Shown: positions 50,249 to 58,236 of the stretch, in pieces | How positions within the stretch are numbered: the first letter of the stretch is position 1 | How the letters are laid out: every line of letters starts with the position of its first letter | From: Ruminococcus sp. | GTDB taxonomy: Bacteria; Bacillota; Clostridia; Oscillospirales; Ruminococcaceae | Length of the DNA: 64,000 nt | Direction of reading: 5' to 3' | NCBI RefSeq assembly: GCF_019423705.1 | Contig: NZ_JAHZAX010000002.1 | Span: 62,001-126,000, forward strand | Notes under the pieces: model-generated | What the model was told of the DNA's origin: nothing | Seen by the model: only the letters and a program-made list of their open reading frames with translations | The model's database searches: none | Made by a program: the position numbers and the translations under genes

Positions 50249-52198
50249 ATGTTACTTAATGTAGAACACCTTTATAAATACTTTAACGGACAGGCTTTGC
50301 TCAAGGATATCAACTTCACTATCGAAGACCGTGAGGCTGTGGGACTTATCGGCGTTAATGGCTGCGGAAAGTCCACCCTGCTTAGGATAATCACAGGCGA
50401 GGAGGGTTTTGACAAGACTTCTGACGGGCTGGGTTCGGTGAATATCGCCGGCAAGGCTTCTATCGGCTTTTTGAAGCAGAACAGCGGTCTTAATTCTGAG
50501 CTGACCATTGGCGAGGAGATGAAAAACGCTTTCGCTCCCCTCACGAAAACTCTCGAGCGTATGAAAAAGCTTGAAAAAGAAATGGCTGCTTCTGATAATG
50601 AGGATATCGAGGAGATAAGCCACGAATACGCCGAGCTTTCGTCCTATTTTGAAGCCCGTGACGGTTACAGGATAGACGTGAAGATAAAGCAGGTGCTCAA
50701 TGGTATGGGCTTTGGCAACACCCCAGCAGACCGTGTTATATCCACCCTTTCAGGCGGCGAAAAGACACGCCTTGCCCTTGCGAAGCTGCTGCTTGAAGAG
50801 CCAAATCTGCTGATACTTGACGAGCCGACAAACCACCTTGATTTCGAGACACTTATGTGGCTGGAAGATTATCTCAAGGGTTACAAGGGCGCAATACTTA
50901 TCGTTTCCCACGACAGATACTTTCTTAACAAGGTCTGCACGAGGATCTGCGAGATAGAGCAAGGCAGGCTGACTTCGTATCGTGGCGATTATTCGGCTTA
51001 TCTTGTGCAGAAAAAGATGAATTCTGAGCGCCAATTAAAGGAATACGAGGCTCAGCAGAAAGAGATCGCCAAGCTGGAAGATTACGTCGCAAAGAACCTT
51101 GTGAGGGCTTCGACCTCCAAAATGGCGAAATCAAGGCAGCATATGCTCGACCGCATTGAGCGTATCGACAAGCCCCTTATATTTACAAAACCGCCTAAGA
51201 TAAAGCTTGAATATGATATCGAGCCGACGAAAGAGATCGTCAAAGTGGTGGACTGTCCGCTGGTAGTTGGCGAGGGTGCTGACAAGAAAGAGCTTATCAA
51301 GTCGCTGAATATGTCTGTTAGACGTGGCGAGCACGCTGCTATCATTGGCGCAAACGGCATTGGCAAGACTTCAATTCTCAAGCTTATCCAAGGTATGATA
51401 CCCCACGAAGGCGGCAATATAAGCTGGGGCGGAAATGTGAAAATATCCTATTTTGAGCAGGAACACGCAATTCTCAACCCACACAACACGGTCATTGATG
51501 AGATTATGAACCGCTATCCAAGGCTTTCAGAACAGCAGGCTCGAAGCGCTTTGGGTGCAGTTTTGCTCACGGGAGAGAATGTTTTCAAGCCAATATCTGT
51601 AATAAGCGGTGGCGAGCGTGCCAAGCTTTGCTTTGCAATAATGGCGCTAAATCGTGGCAACGTGCTGATACTTGACGAGCCGACGAACCACCTTGACCTT
51701 AACACAAAGGAAGTCCTTGAGGACGCTTTGGCGGAATTTGGCGGCACGATAATTCTTGTATCTCACGACAGATATTTGCTCAATAAGGTTGCGAACAGGA
51801 TAATCGAGGTCAAGCACGATGAGGTCAATTGCTATGAGGGCAACTTTGACGCATATAGCGAAGCGGTCAATACAGCGGCGCAAGCAAAGGCTGAGCAGGA
51901 AGCGGCGGTCAAGCAGGCGCAGGAGCATCAAGCCTATCGTGAGAACAAGCAGAAGCAATATCGCAGCAAGGAACAGCGTGCGGCGGACGCCAAAAAGCGC
52001 AACCGCATTAAGGAGCTTGAGAAAGAGATCGAGGACACGGAAGTGCTTATTTTCGACCTTGAAAATGCCATTTCAGACCCAGAGATAGCTTCTGATTACA
52101 GCAAGATGAGCGAAAAATGTAATGAGCTTGAGCAGGCAAAGACGGCGCTTGACGAGAAAATGGACGAATGGGCTACCCTATCCGACGAGCTGGGCTAA
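50249..52198 (+). CDS. ABC-F family ATPase
   Basis: A 649-aa soluble protein with two ABC ATPase domains and no membrane part, typical of ribosome-associated ABC-F proteins. It has Walker A motifs GVNGCGKST (near residue 36) and GANGIGKTS, ABC signatures LSGGEKTRLALA and ISGGERAKLCFA, and Walker B LLILDEPTNHLD and VLILDEPTNHLD. A charged linker of the ABC-F type lies between, and a C-terminal coiled coil (about 540-649) follows, as in Uup/YfmR/YdiF. The exact subgroup, and whether it gives antibiotic protection, cannot be settled from sequence alone. Confidence 0.92.
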   Translation: MLLNVEHLYKYFNGQALLKDINFTIEDREAVGLIGVNGCGKSTLLRIITGEEGFDKTSDGLGSVNIAGKASIGFLKQNSGLNSELTIGEEMKNAFAPLTKTLERMKKLEKEMAASDNEDIEEISHEYAELSSYFEARDGYRIDVKIKQVLNGMGFGNTPADRVISTLSGGEKTRLALAKLLLEEPNLLILDEPTNHLDFETLMWLEDYLKGYKGAILIVSHDRYFLNKVCTRICEIEQGRLTSYRGDYSAYLVQKKMNSERQLKEYEAQQKEIAKLEDYVAKNLVRASTSKMAKSRQHMLDRIERIDKPLIFTKPPKIKLEYDIEPTKEIVKVVDCPLVVGEGADKKELIKSLNMSVRRGEHAAIIGANGIGKTSILKLIQGMIPHEGGNISWGGNVKISYFEQEHAILNPHNTVIDEIMNRYPRLSEQQARSALGAVLLTGENVFKPISVISGGERAKLCFAIMALNRGNVLILDEPTNHLDLNTKEVLEDALAEFGGTIILVSHDRYLLNKVANRIIEVKHDEVNCYEGNFDAYSEAVNTAAQAKAEQEAAVKQAQEHQAYRENKQKQYRSKEQRAADAKKRNRIKELEKEIEDTEVLIFDLENAISDPEIASDYSKMSEKCNELEQAKTALDEKMDEWATLSDELG

Positions 52199-52213
52199 AA
52201 TCAAAGAACAGAT

Positions 52214-52270
52214 CACACCCCTTGTGAGTATAATGATACAGTAAGTATCTGTGCTCAAAGGGGTGTTTTT
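52214..52270 (+). terminator. Hairpin that ends the ABC-F gene and overlaps the next ribosome site
   Basis: ACACCCCTT (52215-52223) pairs with AAGGGGTGT (52258-52266), with additional GAG/CTC pairing inside, and is followed by five T. The right arm contains AAAGGGG, the likely ribosome-binding site of the gene starting at 52272. Confidence 0.75.
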
Positions 52271-52271
52271 A

Positions 52272-52811
52272 TTGGAGATATTCAAGCTGGGGAGCGACCG
52301 TGTCAAGGTCAGTATTGACAGGAACGATATGGATAAAATGGGCATTTCTTTCGCAAATTTCAGCGGTAGAGACAGTCTTGGTGAGTGTTTTTTGCAGGAA
52401 TTGCTTGAAATGATACACAAGGCTCGGCTTATCGAGATATCGGACGGCTGTGTTGAAGTTGACGTTGCGGAGACCAACAAGGGCACGCTGAACATTTATC
52501 TGCGTTTTGTGAAAAGCAAAAGTCGTGCAAATCTGACTGAGCTTTGCTATATTTGCGACTGCCCTGCTAGGCTTATAAGCTTGGCAAATGCGCTTGCAAC
52601 TGAGTACGGCAACAGGATAACGAATGACAGGCTTTACAGCTTGACAGATGGATATGCCCTTATTTTCGGTATAGATTACGCAAATTCCACCATTGCGAAA
52701 AAGCCGTATCTCAAGGAATGTTCCGCCGACAGGGTGCTTATAAACAAAACGGCGGAGTATGGCGAGCTTATCACCACATCTCCGCTTGAAAAATTATTTG
52801 CACTCTCTTAA
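52272..52811 (+). CDS. MecA-like adaptor protein
   Basis: A 179-aa protein resembling MecA, the adaptor that hands substrates to ClpC. The N-terminal part (EIFKLGSDRVKVSIDRNDM..., FLQELLEMI) corresponds to the substrate-binding domain. The C-terminal part (ICDCPARLISLANALA, RLYSLTDGYALIFGI, ITTSPLEKLFAL) corresponds to the ClpC-binding domain. The level of similarity is modest. The start is read as TTG at 52272, since AAAGGGG lies 8 bases before it and the protein then begins MEI as in MecA; the earlier ATG at 52251 is inside the hairpin. Its end overlaps rpe by 18 bases, convergently. Confidence 0.7.
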   Translation: MEIFKLGSDRVKVSIDRNDMDKMGISFANFSGRDSLGECFLQELLEMIHKARLIEISDGCVEVDVAETNKGTLNIYLRFVKSKSRANLTELCYICDCPARLISLANALATEYGNRITNDRLYSLTDGYALIFGIDYANSTIAKKPYLKECSADRVLINKTAEYGELITTSPLEKLFALS

Positions 52812-53447
52812 AAGCTTTACAGCCTCTGCCATATCCTCAGCCTTAAAAGCGTATGTACCCGTCACGAGGGTGTCAGCGCCCGACTGTTTCAAAATGCCTG
52901 CGGTCTCGAGATTTACGCCGCCGTCAACTTGCAGCCTAATATCTCTGCCCGAACGGTCGATAAGATAACGCACTTGGCTGACTTTCTCCAAAGTGTCAGG
53001 GATAAATTTCTGTCCGCCGAAGCCGGGATTGACCGTCATAACCAGCACCATATCCACCGTGTCGATGAATTTCTCGATTGCGCTGACTGGCGTGGCAGGT
53101 TTAATGGAAATTCCTGCCTTGATACCTCTTGAATGTATCTTGTCGATAACAGTTTGCGGGTCGTCCGCTGCCTCATAATGGAAAGTTATCATATCAGAGC
53201 CGAGATCGGCGTAATTGTCAATATATCTGATAGGATCGCAGATCATTAGATGAGTGTCGATAGGAATATTTATCTTACCGCCAATGCTTTTGAGAACAGG
53301 TTCGCCGAAGCTGATATTTCGCACGAACATACCGTCCATAACGTCATAGTGTATCCAATCAACGCCGGCCTTTTCGGCACGCTCGATCTCAGACATCAGA
53401 TTACAAAAATCGCCGGCAAGCAACGACGCAGAAACAATTATATCCAC
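52794..53447 (-). CDS. rpe: Ribulose-phosphate 3-epimerase
   Basis: A 217-aa TIM-barrel enzyme of the pentose phosphate pathway that interconverts ribulose-5-phosphate and xylulose-5-phosphate. It shows SASLLAGDFCNL, WIHYDVMDGMFVRNISFG (metal ligands), DTHLMICDP, VMTVNPGFGGQKFI and QVDGGVN. Length is normal. The promoter lies at 53508-53536, partly within the end of the upstream HD gene. Confidence 0.96.
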   Translation of the reverse strand: MDIIVSASLLAGDFCNLMSEIERAEKAGVDWIHYDVMDGMFVRNISFGEPVLKSIGGKINIPIDTHLMICDPIRYIDNYADLGSDMITFHYEAADDPQTVIDKIHSRGIKAGISIKPATPVSAIEKFIDTVDMVLVMTVNPGFGGQKFIPDTLEKVSQVRYLIDRSGRDIRLQVDGGVNLETAGILKQSGADTLVTGTYAFKAEDMAEAVKLLRECK

Positions 53448-53507
53448 TTTTTAGCCTCCATAGCGCAGAACATCTTGATTTAATATTCTGCTATAATTTC
53501 AATTTCT

Positions 53508-53536
53508 ATTATACAACAGCCCCTACAAAATGTCAA
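53508..53536 (-). promoter_or_regulatory. Promoter of rpe
   Basis: On the minus strand TTGACA (53536-53531) and TATAAT (53513-53508) are 17 bp apart. The -35 box overlaps the stop of the HD gene. Confidence 0.8.
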
Positions 53537-54117
53537 GCTTGTTCATCAATGGTTAACGTGTAAGCTGGAATAAATTCATCAAGGAACACTTGTGCTTCGG
53601 GAATATTCATACTTTTAATGGACTCTAGGGTGGATTTTTCGGCAGACAGGAAATCGTTGTTGCCCATTTGTCTTTCCTCAAGGCACTTAATAAGTGCCGA
53701 AAGCTTGTCCGCCGCCTTGACAAGCTTCCAAAGCTCCGCCTCTTCGTCGGTCTTGCAAAACAGCGGCTCAAAATCCTCTTTCAGATCGTCTGGCAGATAT
53801 GATATCAGCGTATTTTTAGCCTTCTGCTCGATCTCATCATAAGCGCCCCTTATCTCACGGCTGTAATACTTTATCGGCGTAGGCAGATCGCCCGTGATTA
53901 TCTCCGTCGTGTCGTGATACATCGCCAGCAATGCACAGCGCTCAGGGGAAACATTTCCGCCAAAGCGTTTGTTCCTAAGCAGCGCAAGAACGTGTGCGAT
54001 AAAGGCAACTTCAAGCGAGTGCTCGCTGATATTCTCAGTAATGGTGTTACGCATAAGCGCCCAGCGGTTGATATATTTCATTCGGGATATAACGGCAAAG
54101 AATTTACTTTGTGACAT
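53533..54117 (-). CDS. yfbR: HD-domain 5'-deoxynucleotidase (YfbR type)
   Basis: A 194-aa metal-dependent phosphohydrolase. It shows RWALMRNTITENISEHSLEVA (first His ligands), MYHDTTEIITGDLPTPIKYY (HD pair) and KAADKLSALIKCLEE (last Asp). E. coli YfbR dephosphorylates deoxynucleoside monophosphates. The start at 54117 has GGGAGG upstream; the frame opens five codons earlier within that site. It is a single gene between the oadB terminator and rpe. Confidence 0.92.
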   Translation of the reverse strand: MSQSKFFAVISRMKYINRWALMRNTITENISEHSLEVAFIAHVLALLRNKRFGGNVSPERCALLAMYHDTTEIITGDLPTPIKYYSREIRGAYDEIEQKAKNTLISYLPDDLKEDFEPLFCKTDEEAELWKLVKAADKLSALIKCLEERQMGNNDFLSAEKSTLESIKSMNIPEAQVFLDEFIPAYTLTIDEQA

Positions 54118-54144
54118 TTTATTTCCTCCCAAAACATTCAGTTA

Positions 54145-54177
54145 CAAAAATCGGGACGACATAACATCGTCCCGAAA
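54145..54177 (-). terminator. Terminator after the decarboxylase beta-subunit gene
   Basis: The perfect 9-bp stem TCGGGACGA / TCGTCCCGA is followed on the minus strand by five T. Confidence 0.85.
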
Positions 54178-54191
54178 TATTATTCTTTTAA

Positions 54192-55415
54192 TTATCTTAC
54201 AATTGTAAGAAGTACACCAGCTGCAACGGCTGAACCGATAACGCCTGCAACGTTTGGTCCCATAGCGTGCATAAGGAGGTAGTTCGTAGGAACTTCCTGC
54301 TGGCCGACCTTCTGAGAGATACGAGCAGCCATTGGAACGGCAGATACACCGGCTGAACCGATAAGTGGGTTGATCCTGTGACCTGAAAGAACGTACATAA
54401 GCTTTCCGAGGAGTACGCCGCAAGCTGTACCGAGTGAGAACGCTACAACACCGAGAGCCATAACCTCTGCGAACTGAATGTTCATGATCTTGTCGGCCTG
54501 AGTTGTTGCACCAACTGTGATACCGAGGAAGATAGTGATGATATTCATAAGCTCGTTCTGAGCTGTTTTTACAAGTCTGTCACAAACGCCGCTTTCCTTA
54601 AGGAGGTTACCGAACATAAGCATACCAACCAGAGGAGCTGCGGAAGGAACCATAAGTGAAATGATGATAGTAACGAGTATTGGGAAGATAAGCTTCTCTA
54701 CCTTTGAAACAGGTCTCAGCTGACCCATTACAACTGAACGCTCTTTCTTAGTTGTGAGAGCCTTCATTATCGGCGGCTGAATGATAGGTACAAGAGCCAT
54801 ATAAGTATAGGCTGCAAGTGCGATAGTACCAACGCCGATGTTGCTGTTCGATGTCAGCAGCTTTGAAGATACATAAATAGATGTAGGGCCGTCAGCACCG
54901 CCGATGATTGCGATAGAACCACACTCAGCTGCGCTCATTCCGAAAAGAGCTGCGCCGATGAAAGTAAAGAAGATACCGCCCTGTGCAGCAGCACCCATAA
55001 GGAAGCTCTTAGGGCTTGCGATCAGCGGACCGAAGTCAGTCATTGCGCCGATGCCAAGGAAGATAAGCGGTGGATAAAGCTGGAGCTTAACGCCAATATA
55101 CAGGATATCCAACAGACCGCCCTTTTGCAATATCTGACCATAATCGATATAGTGGTCGTTATCGCCGACTGTTTTATAGTTCCAAAAATCCGGATGATAC
55201 ATATCAGCATACGGCAGATTTGTCAGCAGCATACCGAATGAGATAGGCAAAAGCAGAAGCGGCTCAAAGCCCTTTGCGATCGCAAGATACATAAACACAA
55301 ATGAGATAAGTATCATTATAATGTTTTTCCAGCCGCCTTCAACAAGGAAGCCAGCGAATCCTGACTCTGACGCCAGGGACGCCATCGTATCAAGAAATGA
55401 GTTGATTATTGACAT
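54192..55415 (-). CDS. oadB: Na+-translocating decarboxylase beta subunit
   Basis: A 407-aa membrane protein of the OadB/MmdB/GcdB family. It decarboxylates carboxybiotin and couples this to Na+ export. It has many hydrophobic segments, LLPISFGMLLTNLP, QLYPPLIFLGIGAMTDFGPL, the conserved IIGGADGPTSIYVSSKL (functional Asp) and INPLIGSAGVSAVPMAAR near the end. The carboxyltransferase and biotin subunits are not adjacent, but a matching set lies about 24 kb away (27193-30416). It follows the gamma-type subunit gene. Confidence 0.95.
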   Translation of the reverse strand: MSIINSFLDTMASLASESGFAGFLVEGGWKNIIMILISFVFMYLAIAKGFEPLLLLPISFGMLLTNLPYADMYHPDFWNYKTVGDNDHYIDYGQILQKGGLLDILYIGVKLQLYPPLIFLGIGAMTDFGPLIASPKSFLMGAAAQGGIFFTFIGAALFGMSAAECGSIAIIGGADGPTSIYVSSKLLTSNSNIGVGTIALAAYTYMALVPIIQPPIMKALTTKKERSVVMGQLRPVSKVEKLIFPILVTIIISLMVPSAAPLVGMLMFGNLLKESGVCDRLVKTAQNELMNIITIFLGITVGATTQADKIMNIQFAEVMALGVVAFSLGTACGVLLGKLMYVLSGHRINPLIGSAGVSAVPMAARISQKVGQQEVPTNYLLMHAMGPNVAGVIGSAVAAGVLLTIVR

Positions 55416-55447
55416 TTATTATCACGTTCCTTTCACGTCAAATTGCA

Positions 55448-55903
55448 TCAAAATGGTCTTGTGTTCTCGATAATGCCGGCAGTTGACCAAGCAGGTCTCT
55501 GCGGCTTTGCAGTTTTAACGCTCTTAAGAACGAGCTTCTTGCCTTCTGCACTGCTCATTGCGGAGATAGCGGCCATAATAACGGCAACGGTCTCTTCCTC
55601 GATACCGTCCTCAACGACAGGTGCGGCAGCCTTGACAGGTTCGGCCTTGACCTCGGCAACCTTTGCAGCTTCGGCAGCTTTTTTAGCTTCTTCTGCTTTC
55701 TTTGCGGCTCTCTTATTGATACCATCAAAAATTTTGCCGTAGATCGAAACCAAGAGAATAAGCAGGATAAGTCCGATGAATACGACCACGATACCTGTGA
55801 TAACGACAGAAGCGACTGTACCAGCGCCCAAGTCTTTCTGATCAGGTGGGATCGTGCTCTTGGCTGCGACGAACTGTGCAGCGTTTGTAAGCATATTAAT
55901 CAT
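55448..55903 (-). CDS. OadG-type gamma subunit of a Na+-translocating decarboxylase
   Basis: A 151-aa protein. One membrane helix (about residues 29-53, VVITGIVVVFIGLILLILLV) precedes an Ala/Lys/Glu-rich linker and a small C-terminal segment (TVAVIMAAISAM...PAWSTAGIIENTRPF). The IxAAIxAM and W-x-x-x-G-I elements recur in OadG-type subunits, which bind the carboxyltransferase to the membrane beta subunit. The start at 55903 has AAGGAG upstream; the frame opens at 55960. It is the first gene of the oadG-oadB operon. Confidence 0.85.
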   Translation of the reverse strand: MINMLTNAAQFVAAKSTIPPDQKDLGAGTVASVVITGIVVVFIGLILLILLVSIYGKIFDGINKRAAKKAEEAKKAAEAAKVAEVKAEPVKAAAPVVEDGIEEETVAVIMAAISAMSSAEGKKLVLKSVKTAKPQRPAWSTAGIIENTRPF

Positions 55904-55943
55904 ATAAATTCTCCTTACTGAAACTATAATAAAACTTAATATT

Positions 55944-55972
55944 ATTATACACCAAACCAAATAAAATTACAA
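55944..55972 (-). promoter_or_regulatory. Promoter of the oadG-oadB operon
   Basis: On the minus strand TTGTAA (55972-55967) and TATAAT (55949-55944) are 17 bp apart. These are the same boxes as at the carboxyltransferase operon (30495-30523). Confidence 0.75.
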
Positions 55973-56099
55973 GACCTTTTCCCACATTTTTTTCACAAAA
56001 TTAACTCAAATCTCACACCGATTTTTGTTGCGATTTATACCAATGTCACAAAGAGTTAAGCACATAGATAGGCGCATATCAACATATTTGTGAATGGGC

Positions 56100-56128
56100 T
56101 TGCATTTTTGCCTGCAAGCTGTTATAAT
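56100..56128 (+). promoter_or_regulatory. Promoter of the MscS gene
   Basis: TTGCAT (56100-56105) and TATAAT (56123-56128) are 17 bp apart. Confidence 0.75.
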
Positions 56129-56180
56129 AAGATAATAAACGCCTCATATCATTGGTGTTTACTGTAAAGGAGATGGTCTT

Positions 56181-56981
56181 TTGGCTGAAAAATTCATTTC
56201 CTGGCTGGACGATTTTGCGCCGCACCTTATTGCGGCCGTGCTCATATTCCTGCTTGGTATATTGCTGACAAAAGTTGTTATACGCCTAATGCTCAAGGCT
56301 CTGAACCTGCGGCACACGGACGTTACTATACACAAATTTCTGACGTCTGTGGTGCATACCATTCTAATGATAATCGTTGTGGTTATGACACTTTCGGCGC
56401 TGCAAGTTCCGATGTCCTCGATAATCGCCACGATCGGTGCGGCAGGACTTGCTATCGGTCTTGCACTTCAAAACAGCCTTTCAAACGTTGCAGGCGGATT
56501 TATTATCCTCTTCGCAAAGCCTTTTAAGTGCGGCGATTACATAAAAATTGGCGATAACGAAGGCTTTGTTGACGCAATTTCCATACTTTACACCACAATG
56601 AAAACTGTGGAAAACAAGATAATCTTTATCCCAAACGGCGTTGTTTCGCAATCCACAATCATTAACATAACCTCGGACGACAAAAGGCGGCTGGAGCTTA
56701 AATTCTCTATCAGCTATGACGACGACCATAACAAGGCTATGGAAATTCTGCGGCAGATGATAGCCGACGAGCCGAGAACGATGAACGAACCCGACCCACC
56801 GCTGGTGGCAATCCACGAACACGGTGCAAGCGCTATTGTGCTGATAATGCGTGTGTGGGTGCCGACGGCTGATTACTGGGATATCCGCTACAAATTCCTG
56901 CGTGAATCAAAAGAGCGTTTTGACGCAGGCGGCATTACTATCCCGTTCGACCAGCTCGATGTTCATATTTCAAATAAGTAG
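56181..56981 (+). CDS. mscS: MscS-type mechanosensitive channel
   Basis: A 266-aa small-conductance mechanosensitive channel that releases solutes on osmotic downshock. It has three membrane helices (about residues 14-37, 55-78 and 84-110). The pore helix is ATIGAAGLAIGLALQNSLSNVAGG and the beta domain includes FKCGDYIKIGDNEGFV and FIPNGVVSQSTIIN. It ends IPFDQLDVHI. The start is TTG with AAAGGAG 7-8 bases upstream. It is a single gene with its own promoter and terminator. Confidence 0.95.
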   Translation: MAEKFISWLDDFAPHLIAAVLIFLLGILLTKVVIRLMLKALNLRHTDVTIHKFLTSVVHTILMIIVVVMTLSALQVPMSSIIATIGAAGLAIGLALQNSLSNVAGGFIILFAKPFKCGDYIKIGDNEGFVDAISILYTTMKTVENKIIFIPNGVVSQSTIINITSDDKRRLELKFSISYDDDHNKAMEILRQMIADEPRTMNEPDPPLVAIHEHGASAIVLIMRVWVPTADYWDIRYKFLRESKERFDAGGITIPFDQLDVHISNK

Positions 56982-56982
56982 C

Positions 56983-57022
56983 AAAAAAGGCAGAACGATC
57001 AATGTGACCGCTCTGCCCTTTT
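56983..57022 (+). terminator. Terminator after mscS
   Basis: GGCAGA and TCTGCC arms with A and T runs on either side. It may serve both convergent genes. Confidence 0.75.
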
Positions 57023-57026
57023 TATT

Positions 57027-57284
57027 TTAGTTTTGCTCATAGCCGTTTGAATAGATATACCGATTGACCTCAACGTTGTCAGCAATGGGCTTCTTGACCC
57101 CTGTGCAGTAAGTCTTTTCAAGGCTTTCAAGCTTCTCGGCAATGCGGAGCTGACCGTCCAAGGCGCTTTTTATCGGCTCAGAAAAATCGCTGCCGCACAT
57201 TTCGTTATACACGCTGCAAAATTCCTTTGCGGAAGCTTTGATGATGTGACGCGCTTCATAAATTATGCTCATATCAGTTATCAT
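57027..57284 (-). CDS. Small helical protein, possibly spore-coat (CotF/ferritin-like)
   Basis: An 85-aa protein of unknown function, predicted helical (EARHIIKASAKEFCSVYNEM, LDGQLRIAEKLESLEK). It ends in a short Asn/Tyr-rich tail. The size, helix pattern and the pairing with another small helical protein recall the CotF-like coat proteins of clostridia; this is inference. The frame is open to 57398, but the ATG at 57284 has GGAGG directly upstream. It overlaps the upstream gene by 11 bases. Confidence 0.55.
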   Translation of the reverse strand: MITDMSIIYEARHIIKASAKEFCSVYNEMCGSDFSEPIKSALDGQLRIAEKLESLEKTYCTGVKKPIADNVEVNRYIYSNGYEQN

Positions 57285-57468
57285 TATTATCCTCCAGACA
57301 ATTGACAAGATTTGCTTTCTGATTTTCAAGCGAAGCTGTGAACTTCTGCAAGTCCTCACGAAGCTGGGGCTCGTTGGCGTGGCGGATATAATGTTCAAAG
57401 CGGATTATAAGCTGTTTTTCAGTCTCAACAAGGCATTTTATCGCTGAAAATTCCTGCTGTGTTACCAT
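57274..57468 (-). CDS. Small helical protein paired with the preceding one
   Basis: A 64-aa protein beginning VTQQEFSAIKCLVETEKQLIIRF, followed by two predicted helices and an Asp/Asn-rich end. Clostridial spore-coat helpers of about 60-70 aa have this form (an acidic helix with ExxLxxxxxxxI), but no signature settles it. The ATG at 57468 has GAGGAG upstream; an ATG three codons earlier is inside that region. Confidence 0.55.
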   Translation of the reverse strand: MVTQQEFSAIKCLVETEKQLIIRFEHYIRHANEPQLREDLQKFTASLENQKANLVNCLEDNNDN

Positions 57469-57525
57469 AAAATTCACTCCTCGGGCGAAATATTTTCAGC
57501 TATATTATGCCCGAAGTTATGCAGT

Positions 57526-58236
57526 TTATTCTTTATAAAGCGTTGTCGCAATGGCCGCACAATAAACTTTTTCAGCGCCCCGCTCTTTCAAAATTTTAGC
57601 ACAACTGTTAAGGGTCGAACCCGTCGTGTAGATATCGTCGCAAAGCAAGATATTTTTGCTTTTGATATCAATATGCCTTGTGCTGGGATAAAACACCCTG
57701 TCTGCAAATTCTTTACGCTCTTTGGCTTTCAGTGAATGTTGTTCCGCCGTATCAGATGTTCGGCAGATAAGCTTGTAATTTTCCTGCAAGTGTAAATTCT
57801 TCGCAAGAAATTGCGCTATCTTCTGCGCTTGATTATAACCCCTAGTGCGAATTTTCGTTATGTGCATTGGCACGGCTGTGATGATGTCGATATCGGCAAA
57901 CCAAGGCTTGCTTGCAATTATTTCAGCAAGTTTCTGAGCTGAATACTCTGCAAAGCCCAACTGCTTGTTATTCTTTAGATTCAAGATCGCCTCTTTACCG
58001 CTTCCTTCATAGCGCATTAAGGTCACAATGCTGTCAAATTGCAGCGATCTATGGTCGATACACCTATCCTTGCCGCATATCTCGCAAAGGTCGGCATTAT
58101 TGAATGGCAGGTCTTTCTCGCAATCATCGCAAACAAGCTTGTCCCATTGTATCAGTTTTCCGCAGACCGAGCAACGGTTTGGATAGACAAGATCAATGAG
58201 AAATTTATAGATCAAACGATTGCTGACCAATATCAT
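57526..58236 (-). CDS. comF: ComF family protein (phosphoribosyltransferase fold)
   Basis: A 236-aa protein. An N-terminal zinc finger (NRCSVCGKLIQWDKLVCDDC, with a second CxxC in LCEICGKDRC) precedes a phosphoribosyltransferase-like domain: ITAVPMHITKIRTRGYNQA and the PRPP-loop NILLCDDIYTTGSTLNSCA. ComF is needed for DNA uptake in competent bacteria. Non-competent Firmicutes keep it with unknown function. The start overlaps recD2 by 32 bases. The ATG at 58236 lies only about 3 bases after GGAGGG, so a TTG two codons downstream (58230) may be the true start. Confidence 0.9.
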   Translation of the reverse strand: MILVSNRLIYKFLIDLVYPNRCSVCGKLIQWDKLVCDDCEKDLPFNNADLCEICGKDRCIDHRSLQFDSIVTLMRYEGSGKEAILNLKNNKQLGFAEYSAQKLAEIIASKPWFADIDIITAVPMHITKIRTRGYNQAQKIAQFLAKNLHLQENYKLICRTSDTAEQHSLKAKERKEFADRVFYPSTRHIDIKSKNILLCDDIYTTGSTLNSCAKILKERGAEKVYCAAIATTLYKE

